The translations under genes were made by a program, and so were the position numbers. A DNA stretch of 64,000 nt, taken from contig NZ_VIGB01000003.1 of the NCBI RefSeq assembly GCF_006636205.1, positions 868,001-932,000 on the forward strand. The letters are read 5' to 3'. Positions 51,888 to 59,793 of this stretch are shown in pieces. Each line of letters begins with the position of its first letter. Within the stretch, counting starts at the first letter, position 1. Origin of the DNA: Kitasatospora acidiphila. GTDB taxonomy: Bacteria > Actinomycetota > Actinomycetes > Streptomycetales > Streptomycetaceae. Under the pieces are notes generated by a model. The model ran no database searches and had not been told where the DNA came from. It saw only the letters and a list, made by a program, of their open reading frames with translations.

Positions 51888-53467
51888 CATCGGGCACCAC
51901 CGCGCACGGTGTCGGCGAGCGCCCCGGGGTCGGCGGGCAACTCATCGGCGTGCCAGGCGACATGGCCGTCCGGGCGGACCAGCACGAAGCGGCTCCGGTA
52001 GACGTCCGCCCCGACCACCCCGAACGGGATCCTCCGATCGCTGAACGCCCGCTCCACACCGTCGAGTTCGGTGGCTGCCGTGACCAGCCGGAAGCCCGGC
52101 CCGTAGCTGTCGAGAACGCTGGCGCCGCCGGGCAGCCAGGCGTGCGGGGCGCGGTGGCCGGCCGCCGGTTCGGTGCGCCAGTCGGGCTCGGTCAGGCCGT
52201 CCGGGACGATCAGCGGCGACTGGTAGCGGTAGCCGAAGTGCACCTCGGGGGCCTCGAATTCGCGGCGCACCCCGCCGTTCCGCAGGCCGCGTGCAAGCTC
52301 CTGCCGAGCCCGCTCGCCGACCGGCGAGTCGAGCATCAGCTCCATCGGCAGCTGCCGGCCCAGGGCACGCTGGAGGTTGCGGTTGGCCTCGGTGAGACTC
52401 AGCTCGGCGACCGGCCGCCGCTCGGTGTCATAGCAGTCCAGCAGCCCGGGACCGGCCCAGCCGGCCAGCTCGGCGGCGAGCTTCCAGCCGAGGTCGGCGG
52501 CGTCTGCCAGCCCGGTGTTCATCCCGAAGCCGCCGGACGGCGAGAGGGTGTGAGCAGCGTCGCCGAGCAGCAGCACCCGGCCCTGGCGGAAGTGCTCGGC
52601 GACCCGGTGGGTGAGGTGCCAGACGTTCTCGGAGAGCAGCTCCACCGGTGTGTCCAGCGCGATCGCCGAGCGGATCAGGCCGAGCGCGTCCTGCTCGCTG
52701 TCCTGGGCCACCGTCAGCCGGTAGAGCTCGCGGCCGTCCATCGAACGCAGCGGGTAGCGCAGGCCGGGCGGCTGGGTGAGGAAGTACACCAGGGCGTTGC
52801 GGGAGCCGAGTTGCTCGCGCAGCCGGGGCGCCCGGAACAGGATGTTGCGGAACACCCGGGTGTCGAAGTACTGCGGTGCGTCGACGCCGAGGAGCTTGCG
52901 CACCGTGGAGGAGGCGCCGTCGCTGCCGACCAGGTAGCGGGCGGTGAACTCCAGGGTGCTGCCGTCGCGCAGGTCGGTGGCGGTGGCGCGGACCTGGTCG
53001 CCGTCCTGGGTGAAGGACTCCAACCGGGTCTGGCGGTGCAGCGGGCCGTCCGGGTGGACGCCGACGGCCTCGCCGAGCAGCGGCATCAGCCAGTGTTGCG
53101 GGCAGACCTGCTCCAGCTCGGGGGTGTAGCTGAGCGACGGCCGGGTGTCGGCGGTACCGAAGGCCAGCCGGTGGATCTCGTGGCCGCCGAGCGCGGTGAC
53201 CCAGGCGATGTCCAGCGGGTGGTCACCGGGCCAGCCGGCCGCACGGACCCGGTCGGCCAGGCCCCAGTGGCGCATCAGCTCCATGGAGCGCGGCCCGACG
53301 GTGCCGACCTTGGGATGCTCCACCACACCGTCGGAGGCGTCCAGGACGACGCAGCGGACGCCGCGGGAGTCGAGGTCCAGCGCCAGCGCCAGCCCCACCG
53401 GGCCGCCACCGACGATCAGCACATCGGTCTCGTGGGTCTGGGCCTTGTTCGTCATCTGATTGGTCAT
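51887..53467 (-). CDS. FAD-dependent aromatic-type monooxygenase
   Basis: The 526-residue group A flavoprotein hydroxylase has V-L-I-V-G-G-G-P-V-G-L-A (about 16-27), G-S-D-G-A-S-S-T-V-R (about 165-174), and G-R-V-L-L-L-G-D-A-A-H-T (about 285-296), followed by a thioredoxin-like C-terminus. It is similar in layout to the enzyme at 48974 but clearly a different subfamily (MhpA/resorcinol-hydroxylase-like). Its ATG shares a base with the stop of the amine-oxidase fragment upstream (TGATG), showing translational coupling. Confidence 0.88.
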   Translation of the reverse strand: MTNQMTNKAQTHETDVLIVGGGPVGLALALDLDSRGVRCVVLDASDGVVEHPKVGTVGPRSMELMRHWGLADRVRAAGWPGDHPLDIAWVTALGGHEIHRLAFGTADTRPSLSYTPELEQVCPQHWLMPLLGEAVGVHPDGPLHRQTRLESFTQDGDQVRATATDLRDGSTLEFTARYLVGSDGASSTVRKLLGVDAPQYFDTRVFRNILFRAPRLREQLGSRNALVYFLTQPPGLRYPLRSMDGRELYRLTVAQDSEQDALGLIRSAIALDTPVELLSENVWHLTHRVAEHFRQGRVLLLGDAAHTLSPSGGFGMNTGLADAADLGWKLAAELAGWAGPGLLDCYDTERRPVAELSLTEANRNLQRALGRQLPMELMLDSPVGERARQELARGLRNGGVRREFEAPEVHFGYRYQSPLIVPDGLTEPDWRTEPAAGHRAPHAWLPGGASVLDSYGPGFRLVTAATELDGVERAFSDRRIPFGVVGADVYRSRFVLVRPDGHVAWHADELPADPGALADTVRGGAR

Positions 53468-53790
53468 CACACCACCCGGGTTCGGCGGAAGGAGTCGGCA
53501 CGGCACGTCATCGGCACGGGCGCTGCGTCCGGATCGGGCGCTACGTCCGGATCGGGCGGGCATTCGATACGCGCCAGGGTTTGACGGTGATGTTCGGAAA
53601 TACGCATCGCACCGCGCTTCACCGACGGAGTGTCGTACCCGGAATGGAAGCGGCAGGCCGGAATGCCTCCGCCAATACGATGATCTGCTTCGAGGATTTC
53701 CACCTGACAGCCGTGACACTCCAGCTCAGCGACTGTGACCAGACCGGCCGTTCCGGTGCCGATCACGGTGACCTGGCGGCCAGCGCGCAT
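53467..53790 (-). CDS. Stand-alone FAD-binding N-terminal fragment of a flavin amine oxidase
   Basis: The 107-residue product matches only the first part of flavin monoamine/L-amino-acid oxidases. T-V-I-G-T-G-T-A-G-L-V (about 8-18) binds the dinucleotide, E-I-L-E-A-D-H-R-I-G-G-G (about 31-42) follows, then R-G-A-M-R-I-S-E-H-H (about 58-67). The substrate and covering domains are absent and the C-terminus is low-complexity D-P-D-A/V repeats. A good AGGAGGG precedes ATG 53790, and the stop overlaps the monooxygenase start. It may be a remnant that serves as a coupling leader, or a small functional protein. Confidence 0.65.
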   Translation of the reverse strand: MRAGRQVTVIGTGTAGLVTVAELECHGCQVEILEADHRIGGGIPACRFHSGYDTPSVKRGAMRISEHHRQTLARIECPPDPDVAPDPDAAPVPMTCRADSFRRTRVV

Positions 53791-53812
53791 GACGGCACCC
53801 TCCTGGGAATCG

Positions 53813-53832
53813 ACTCCAATAGATCCTGGAGT
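53813..53832. promoter_or_regulatory. Inverted repeat near the start of the oxygenase operon
   Basis: ACTCCA (53813-53818) and TGGAGT (53827-53832) are perfect arms just upstream of the ribosome binding site of the amine-oxidase fragment. It could be an operator for the whole minus-strand oxygenase group. No regulator partner is assigned. Confidence 0.4.
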
Positions 53833-53906
53833 TCGGATGCAGTGGAATTGCCGACAGTATTTCAGGGGTCGGGTCTGATAAAACCTGATGGCCCGCGAAC
53901 ACCGGT

Positions 53907-54980
53907 TCACGGGGTCCTGGCGTCCGCCCCCGAATGCTCGGGGGCGCCGGGGGCGGACGCCGGGGGTGGCGGAGGCGCAGTCGATCGGTCGTCGGCACCT
54001 GCGGTACCCACCGGACGGGTGAATCGCCCACCGCCGGCCGGGTCCACCAGCACCAGCGCGCTGATCGCGGTCGGCGCCGGGCTCACCGACACCACCCGGT
54101 CCGCACGGAACCCGGGCCAGGAGTCGCCGTCGAACTGCGGTGCGCTGGTGTCCGCCACGGGCGGGGTCAACGGATTGCCGCAGGCACACCGCGCCCTGGG
54201 CACCCCGCGGTCGTCGACCAGCACGGCGCTGCCCGCCTGCAGGACGGACTGGAACGTCGTCGGCAGCCCGTCTGCGAAGCCGTGGTTGGTCACCCTGGTA
54301 TCCGCCCGCAGCAGGACGGACGTGAGCGAATGCAGATAGTCCGGGAGCGCGCTCTGTTCGACTCCTGCCGTGTCGGCCCACGCCTTTCCCCGGTCGGCGT
54401 GCGCGGCGAGGAAGCCGGCCAGCTGCCCGACGTCGCAGCTGGCGGAGTGCTCGGTACCGCCGTAGAGGCCGGGGGTGTCGCCGTTCACCGTTCCGGTGGG
54501 CGGGGTGGCCACGCTGCCGGCGGGGGTCCGAGACGGGGTGACCGTGCTGCCGGCCGGGGTCGGAGACGGGGTGACCGTGCTGCCGGCCGGGGTCGGAGAC
54601 GGGGTGACGACCACCGAGGGGGTGTAGGGGTCGCGGCCGAAGGAGCCGGCTGCCTGCCGGGTGATGTCGGTGGATCCGGTGTTGACGGCGGCGGTGCCTT
54701 GGGACGGCTGGCGCTCGATCAGGAGTGCGGCCAGTCCAGCGGCCACCACCACCCCGGCTCCCGCCGCCACCAGGGCACGCGAACGCTGCCACCAGGGTCG
54801 ACGGGGGCCACCACCAGCGGGGCCGACCGTGGTGCGCGGGGGCGACGGCGGGGTGGGCGCTTCCCCGAGGGGCGCGGCCTCTGCGGCGGCCGGCTGACCG
54901 GGCGCTTGCTCGGGGCCCGCCGCCGGCCCACTCGATGACTCGGTGGGCTGCTCCGAATCTGACGGCTCTTCAGCGCTCAC
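53907..54980 (-). CDS. Single-pass membrane protein with Thr/Pro repeats, DUF6777-like
   Basis: The 357-residue protein has a Pro/Ala-rich cytosolic N-terminus (about 65 residues) and one membrane helix (about 68-88). An extracellular stalk carries three to four T-P-S-P-T-P-A-G-S-T-V repeats of 11 residues (about 125-160). A globular domain follows, with G-G-T-E-H-S-A-S-C-D-V, A-D-T-R-V-T-N-H-G-F and C-A-C-G-N-P-L-T-P-P. The globular part resembles Streptomyces proteins named DUF6777, by memory. GTG 54980 has GGGGAGAA upstream, better than the longer frame to 55040. Function unknown; probably outward-facing. Confidence 0.65.
   Translation of the reverse strand: MSAEEPSDSEQPTESSSGPAAGPEQAPGQPAAAEAAPLGEAPTPPSPPRTTVGPAGGGPRRPWWQRSRALVAAGAGVVVAAGLAALLIERQPSQGTAAVNTGSTDITRQAAGSFGRDPYTPSVVVTPSPTPAGSTVTPSPTPAGSTVTPSRTPAGSVATPPTGTVNGDTPGLYGGTEHSASCDVGQLAGFLAAHADRGKAWADTAGVEQSALPDYLHSLTSVLLRADTRVTNHGFADGLPTTFQSVLQAGSAVLVDDRGVPRARCACGNPLTPPVADTSAPQFDGDSWPGFRADRVVSVSPAPTAISALVLVDPAGGGRFTRPVGTAGADDRSTAPPPPPASAPGAPEHSGADARTP
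54505..54603. repeat. 33-base coding repeats
   Basis: Units at 54505-54537, 54538-54570 and 54571-54603 encode the 11-residue T-P-S-P-T-P-A-G-S-T-V stalk. The second and third are identical at the DNA level, which indicates recent duplication. Confidence 0.9.
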
Positions 54981-55105
54981 GCCCCATTCTCCCCGTGCGT
55001 TCCGACGCCCTCGCAACCGCTGCTGCGATGAACGGGCCACCGAGCGCTCTCACGCAGGCGCGAAGGGCGTCAGCCCTCCTCGCGTCTTCGTGGCGATCAC
55101 CCGGC

Positions 55106-55251
55106 GCGATGACTGCGTCGATTGCGTCCCTTGCAGTCATCGCATTCATCGCGCCTGCATCCATGGCGTCGATCGGCTGCGGCGATCAGCTGCTGCGATG
55201 AGCTGAGTCGCTCAGCTGCGTCGATTGCGTCGATCAAGGTCGTCACCTGTC
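55106..55251. repeat. Cluster of inverted and direct repeats upstream of the CoA-transferase gene
   Basis: Arms GCGATGACTGC (55106-55116) and GCAGTCATCGC (55133-55143) are a perfect 11-base inverted repeat. AGCTGAG and CTCAGCT (55201-55207, 55211-55217) form a tight hairpin. CTGCGTCGATTGCGTC occurs at 55113-55128 and 55216-55231. GTCGTCAC recurs nearby around 55240-55265. The region lies between two divergent genes and has no supported ORF. Confidence 0.8.
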
Positions 55252-55352
55252 GTGATAGTGTCGTCACACAGAGCACAGGGGCCACTTCTGCCCCGTGTGC
55301 CTCAGGCTTTCTGCCACCCAAGACACACCTTCAGTCGCCAGGACGAGAATCG

Positions 55353-56996
55353 ATGCGCGAGGACACGCTGCTCCGCCCCGCCACGACCGACACCACCGCA
55401 CCGCTGACCGGAGTCGCCCTGACGGCCACCGGTCGCGGCTTCCCCCTCCGGCTGGCGATCCACCAGCTCCGGCTGCTCGGTGCCGAGTTGACTGAACATC
55501 ATAAGTCCTCCGCACCAGCCAGATTGACCTTGGGCGTCGGCTCGGGCGCCGTCACCTGTGCGCTCGACTGGGCCGGGCCGGTGGCGATGCCGCTGGCGAG
55601 TGAGGCGGACGTGCAGGCAGCCTGCGGGTTGGCCGCCGTGCACGGGCGACGGTACGGCACGCCGCAGCCGCTGGGCATCGAGTACGCGAGTGCGGTGGCC
55701 GGAGTGCTGGCCGTGCAGGGCCTGTTGGCCGCTCGCCTCACTGTACTGCGCGGCGGCTCGGCACGCCGGGTGCGCACCTCGGTGGCGGGTGCGGCGTTAC
55801 TCGCGGTCGGCCAGTACCTGGCGGCGGCGACGGCGGACGATCCGCCCGAGCCGACCCGGGCCGACACCGGACCTCCGCCGTTCACCAGCGCCGACGGGGT
55901 GCGGTTCGAGATCGAGGCGCTGGACCCCGGGCAGTGGCTGGCGTTCTGGAGCGGCCTCGGGGTGGCCCGTCCGGTGGTCGGACAGGGCTGGCCGCCGTTC
56001 CAACTCCGTTTCGCCACCGGGAGTTGCGCACTTCCGGCGGAACTCGACCTGGCCACCCGGCAGCTGAGCTACCGCCAACTGACCGATGCGGCCGTGTCGG
56101 TCGGGGTGTCGATCGTCCCCGTCCGTGCCCAGGGGCCGAGCGGCTACCGGCTGCCGCCGTGGCGGATCGAGAGCGTCCCCGGGCCCGGTTCACCACTGCC
56201 GCCTGCGCCGGCCGGTGCGGGCCCGCTCGCCGGGCTGGTGGTGGTCGAGATGACCCGTCGGCTTCAAGGTCCGTTGGCCGGGCACCTGTTGGCACTGCTC
56301 GGTGCCGAGGTGATCCGGGTCGAGCCGCTCGGCGGGGACCCTCTGCGCGGGGTACCGCCGATGGTGGGCGAGGTATCGGCCCGGTTCCATGCGCTCAACC
56401 GGAACAAGCGGGTGTTCGAGGCCGACCCGCGCTCCCCCGCCGGTCGCCGGGCGATCCGTGAACTGATCGGTGGCGCCGAGGTGTTCCTGCACAACCTGGC
56501 TCCTGGCAAGGCGGAGTCCTTCGGGCTCGACCCCGGGCAGCTACTGGCCGAGCAGCCGGGCCTGGTGCACGCCTGGGCATCAGGCTGGGGTGAACTCTTC
56601 AACCCCGACGGCAACGCCTTTGGTAGCGGCTTGCCCGTGGGCACCGACTACCTGGTGCAGGCGCACAGCGGACTGGCCGCGCTGGTGACGCCGCCCGGGC
56701 GGCCGGTGGCCCCCGCGCTGCTGACCATCACCGACGTCTTCGGCGGCCTGGTCAGCGCGACCGGGGTGCTGGCCGCCCTGGTGGCCCGGGCCGGCAGCGG
56801 CTTCGGGCAGCGGGTCGACTCCTCCCTGTTCTCCGCCGCCGTCGCCCTGCTGGACATGGCGTCCCCGCCCGACGCTCCCCCGGCCCGCTTCCCTGCCGCC
56901 ACCCCCGAGGAGTTGGCCGCCGACCCCCGGTTCGCCGCCGCCCTCCAGCACGACAGCTGCGTACTGCCCCGGGCGCCCTGGCAGTTCGACGCCTGA
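55353..56996 (+). CDS. CaiB/BaiF family III CoA-transferase, two-domain
   Basis: The 547-residue protein has a degenerate N-terminal CoA-transferase-like half (about 60-260) and a canonical half from L-A-G-L-V-V-V-E-M-T-R (about 292-302). The latter includes L-L-G-A-E-V-I-R-V-E (about 316-325), N-R-N-K-R, and G-T-D-Y-L-V-Q-A-H-S-G-L, where the catalytic Asp is expected. Family III enzymes move CoA between carboxylic acids or racemise 2-methylacyl-CoA. ATG 55353 was chosen; the frame open to 55122 runs through repeats. An acyl-CoA ligase follows after 96 bases. Confidence 0.85.
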   Translation: MREDTLLRPATTDTTAPLTGVALTATGRGFPLRLAIHQLRLLGAELTEHHKSSAPARLTLGVGSGAVTCALDWAGPVAMPLASEADVQAACGLAAVHGRRYGTPQPLGIEYASAVAGVLAVQGLLAARLTVLRGGSARRVRTSVAGAALLAVGQYLAAATADDPPEPTRADTGPPPFTSADGVRFEIEALDPGQWLAFWSGLGVARPVVGQGWPPFQLRFATGSCALPAELDLATRQLSYRQLTDAAVSVGVSIVPVRAQGPSGYRLPPWRIESVPGPGSPLPPAPAGAGPLAGLVVVEMTRRLQGPLAGHLLALLGAEVIRVEPLGGDPLRGVPPMVGEVSARFHALNRNKRVFEADPRSPAGRRAIRELIGGAEVFLHNLAPGKAESFGLDPGQLLAEQPGLVHAWASGWGELFNPDGNAFGSGLPVGTDYLVQAHSGLAALVTPPGRPVAPALLTITDVFGGLVSATGVLAALVARAGSGFGQRVDSSLFSAAVALLDMASPPDAPPARFPAATPEELAADPRFAAALQHDSCVLPRAPWQFDA

Positions 56997-57054
56997 CGGG
57001 CCTGCCACGGCACTTCGCGGCACTTCGACACCTGGCAGGTCCGGCAGTTCGACG
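56980..57054 (+). repeat. Degenerate direct repeat at the 3' end of the CoA-transferase gene
   Basis: GGCAGTTCGACG occurs at 56980-56991, within the last codons, and at 57043-57054 after the stop, with similar following bases (CTGAC-GGG). CGGCACTTCG words lie between. The period is 63 bases. Confidence 0.65.
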
Positions 57055-57092
57055 ACTGACCGGGTCCCGCACATCCGACCCACGGAGCCCCC

Positions 57093-58670
57093 ATGAGCTG
57101 GACCTCCCGCCAAGGCCTCACCCTCGCCGACCGCGTCCCGACCGCCCTGCGCCGCGCCTGGTCGGCGGACGGCCACTACCTGGACAGCGACATCTACCGG
57201 CTGTTCCGGCAGCGCGTTCTCGCCCACCCCGACCGGGATGCGGTGATCCACGGCGACACTGCGGTCAGCTATGCCCAACTCGACTACTGTGTCGGACGGT
57301 TCGCCGGCGCGCTGGCAGCGGCCGGGGTGCGTGACCGGGAGATCGTGGCCGTCCGGCTGCCGAACGGGTGGCCGGCACTGGCCGCTGAACTGGCCGCCGC
57401 CCGCCTCGGATCGGTGGCGCTGACCTTCCCGGACGGCCCCGGCAGCAGCGAGGCCCGCTCCCTGCTGGCTCGCTCCCGGGCCACCGCGCTGGTCACCACC
57501 AGGCCGCTCGACACCACCGATCTGCCCCACCTCAAGGCAGTTCTGACACCCGAGCAGCTCATCGCATGCCAGGAGAGCGCCGATCCCGCAGCGCCGGCCG
57601 GCCCCGATGCGCCGGCCCGCATCCTGGTCTCCTCCGGTTCCGAGGCCGAACCGAAGATGATCGCCTACTCGCACAATGCCATGGGCGGCGGCCGAGGCAA
57701 CTACCTGCGGGCCATCTACGACGGCGAACCGGCGCCCCGCTCCCTGATCCTGGTGCCGCTGTCGGCCTCCTACGGCTCGCTAGGTACCGTCTCGCTCTAC
57801 CGCCACGGCGCCACCCTGGTGCTGCTCGACCGCTTCGACCCGGTCGCCGCGCTGCGGGCGATCGCCGAGCACCGGGTGACCCATCTCTTCGCGGTGGCCA
57901 CCATCCTGCGCCGCATGACCGCCCAACCATCGTTGACCGGAGAGGACTTGAGCAGTCTGCAGGCCGTGATCGCCAGCTGCGACGGGCTACCGGCCGGGGT
58001 GCTCGCCGCAGCCCTGGAGCGGTTCGGCCGCCCGGTGAGCAACGTCTACGGCTCCTCGGACGGCGTCAACTGCCGTGGCGAATACCGCATCACGGGCGCC
58101 GAGACCACTGTGCTGGACCGCCCGGACCCGGCCGTCTGCGACTTCGAGGTCCGCGACGAGCAGGGCTGCCCGCTCCCGGCCGGCACCGCCGGGGAGTTGT
58201 GGGCGCGCGGGCCGATGACCCCGCTCTGCTATGTCGGCGCTCCGGAGCTGGACGCCCGCAGCCGGGACGCAGTCGGCTGGGTGCGGACCGGCGACCACGG
58301 GCTGATCGACCAGCACGGCAGACTTCAACTGCTACGGCGCAACAGCCAGTTGATCAAGCGCGGCGGGTACTCGATCAGCCCGGCCGAGGTGGAGCGGCAC
58401 GCCGGTGCGCACCCCGCGCTGGCCGAGGCGATCTGCGTGCCGGTGCCGGACGCCGACCTGGGCGAGCGGCTCTGCGTCTGCGTGGTGCCGCACCAGGACC
58501 ACCCCACCCCGACCCTCGCCGAGCTCAACCACTTCCTGGAGGAGCAGCGCGGGCTGGAGCGCCGCAAACTGCCCGAGCAGCTCGTGGCGCTGACCGCCCT
58601 GCCGCTGGGCAGCACCGGCAAGCTCTCCCGCACCGAACTCTCCCGGATGGCACGGGAGATCCTCGCGTAG
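57093..58670 (+). CDS. AMP-binding acyl-CoA ligase
   Basis: The 525-residue ANL-superfamily enzyme has a modified P-loop, V-S-S-G-S-E-A-E-P-K-M (about 177-187), where Thr/Gly positions differ from the usual S-G-T-T-G-x-P-K. V-Y-G-S-S-D-G (A5 region) follows, then V-R-T-G-D-H-G (A7), and the catalytic Lys in G-S-T-G-K-L-S-R. It probably activates a carboxylic acid to a CoA ester. With the neighbouring CoA-transferase it could supply a CoA substrate to the oxygenases, which is inference. No carrier-protein domain is present. Confidence 0.85.
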   Translation: MSWTSRQGLTLADRVPTALRRAWSADGHYLDSDIYRLFRQRVLAHPDRDAVIHGDTAVSYAQLDYCVGRFAGALAAAGVRDREIVAVRLPNGWPALAAELAAARLGSVALTFPDGPGSSEARSLLARSRATALVTTRPLDTTDLPHLKAVLTPEQLIACQESADPAAPAGPDAPARILVSSGSEAEPKMIAYSHNAMGGGRGNYLRAIYDGEPAPRSLILVPLSASYGSLGTVSLYRHGATLVLLDRFDPVAALRAIAEHRVTHLFAVATILRRMTAQPSLTGEDLSSLQAVIASCDGLPAGVLAAALERFGRPVSNVYGSSDGVNCRGEYRITGAETTVLDRPDPAVCDFEVRDEQGCPLPAGTAGELWARGPMTPLCYVGAPELDARSRDAVGWVRTGDHGLIDQHGRLQLLRRNSQLIKRGGYSISPAEVERHAGAHPALAEAICVPVPDADLGERLCVCVVPHQDHPTPTLAELNHFLEEQRGLERRKLPEQLVALTALPLGSTGKLSRTELSRMAREILA

Positions 58671-58716
58671 CGGCGGCTGCCGGAGCCGGCCCCACAACCA
58701 AGGATCCGCTTCACCC

Positions 58717-58773
58717 CACCTGCTGCCCACGGCACCTACTGACCTGGTCACCTGCTGCCCAGGTCACCTACTG
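58717..58773. repeat. Two 25-base repeats between convergent genes
   Basis: CACCTGCTGCCCACGG... (58717-58741) and CACCTGCTGCCCAGGT... (58749-58773) differ at a few internal bases. The second overlaps the last codons of the XRE regulator gene. The 93-base gap holds no clear terminator. Confidence 0.75.
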
Positions 58774-59618
58774 GGAGTCTCCGTCATCTGCTGCGAGCCC
58801 AGCACCCGCAGCAGTTCCATGCGGCCGGCCGACTCGCTGCCCGGTCGGGCCGTGTAGACCAGAAGCAGTTGGCCGTCCCGAGCGCCGCACAACACCTCGC
58901 AGTCCACTTCGATCGGCCCGACCACCGGGTGCAGCACGGTCTTGCGCCCGCTGCGCCGGGTGGCCACGTCGTGCCGGGCCCACAGCTCGGCGAACTCCTC
59001 GCTGGTGGCCAGCAGTTCGTCGACCAGTTCGGCGGCCTCGGCGTCGTCCGGCTGAGCCGCGCGCACCGCCCGCAGGTTGGCCACATGGCTGCGGGCCAGC
59101 TCCTCGTGCTCGGCCGCCGGGAACCGCTCGCGGCTGGCCGGGTCGGTGAACCACGCCCACATCACGCTGCGTTCACGCGGCGGCAGTTGGGAGCGGTCGC
59201 CGAGCAGCGCGATCGCCATCCGGTTCTGCGCCAGCACATCGCCGAGCTTGGAGACCACCTGCGCCGGGGTGTCGTGCAGGCGGTCCAGGATCAGCAGCAG
59301 GGCCGGCTGGAGGTGGGTCAGCGTGCGCCGGGTGCGGGGCGGTTCATGGCCGGCCAGGTGGAACAGGTGGTTGCGCTCGTCCTCGGTGAGCCGCAGCGCG
59401 CGGGCCAGCGAGACGAGCAGCTGCGGTGAGGGCTGCGGGCCGCGGGCCTGCTCCAGGCGGGCGTAGTAGTCCACCGAGAGGCCGGCCAGTTGGGCCACCT
59501 CCTCGCGGCGCAGTCCGGGGGTGCGGCGCCGGGCGCCGGGCGGCAGCCCCACGTCGGCGGGCGCCAGCCGGGCGCGGCAGCGGCTGAGGAAGTCGGCGAG
59601 TTCCGTGCGGTCCGTCAT
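58764..59618 (-). CDS. XRE-family regulator with MmyB-like ligand domain
   Basis: The 284-residue protein has an N-terminal helix-turn-helix (R-R-E-E-V-A-Q-L-A-G-L-S-V-D-Y-Y-A-R-L-E, about 37-56) and a C-terminal MmyB-like PAS-fold domain (about 100-270) that binds fatty-acid-like ligands. In Streptomyces these genes usually sit divergent from a single short-chain or NAD-dependent oxidoreductase gene that they control. That is the arrangement here, with a 175-base gap carrying an inverted repeat. Confidence 0.92.
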   Translation of the reverse strand: MTDRTELADFLSRCRARLAPADVGLPPGARRRTPGLRREEVAQLAGLSVDYYARLEQARGPQPSPQLLVSLARALRLTEDERNHLFHLAGHEPPRTRRTLTHLQPALLLILDRLHDTPAQVVSKLGDVLAQNRMAIALLGDRSQLPPRERSVMWAWFTDPASRERFPAAEHEELARSHVANLRAVRAAQPDDAEAAELVDELLATSEEFAELWARHDVATRRSGRKTVLHPVVGPIEVDCEVLCGARDGQLLLVYTARPGSESAGRMELLRVLGSQQMTETPSR

Positions 59619-59666
59619 GATCCCAGGATGCCGGTCGGCCGGCCGGCTGATCCAGGGCGGGTCTAT

Positions 59667-59687
59667 CCAGGGATTGCCAGTCCCTGG
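59667..59687. promoter_or_regulatory. Candidate operator for the XRE regulator
   Basis: CCAGGGA (59667-59673) and TCCCTGG (59681-59687) are perfect arms around TTGCCAG in the divergent gap. An extra ATCCAGGG lies at 59650-59657. Confidence 0.55.
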
Positions 59688-59793
59688 TTGGGCAAGCCGC
59701 TGCTCAAGAGGTCTCTCCCGCTCCCCGGGCGGCGTCGGCAGGCTGGTTGTCGAGCCCGGCGGACGGCGCCGGACGACGATTCAGGGAGAGACC

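Noticed and set aside
54970..55321. Small minus-strand open frames rich in Ile-Asp-Ala repeats
   Set aside because: They arise from GCGTCGATT repeat words in a regulatory region and lack ribosome binding sites.
55122..55352. 77-codon N-terminal extension of the CoA-transferase
   Set aside because: It crosses the inverted-repeat cluster and resembles no part of the family; ATG 55353 has a ribosome binding site and fits a natural start.
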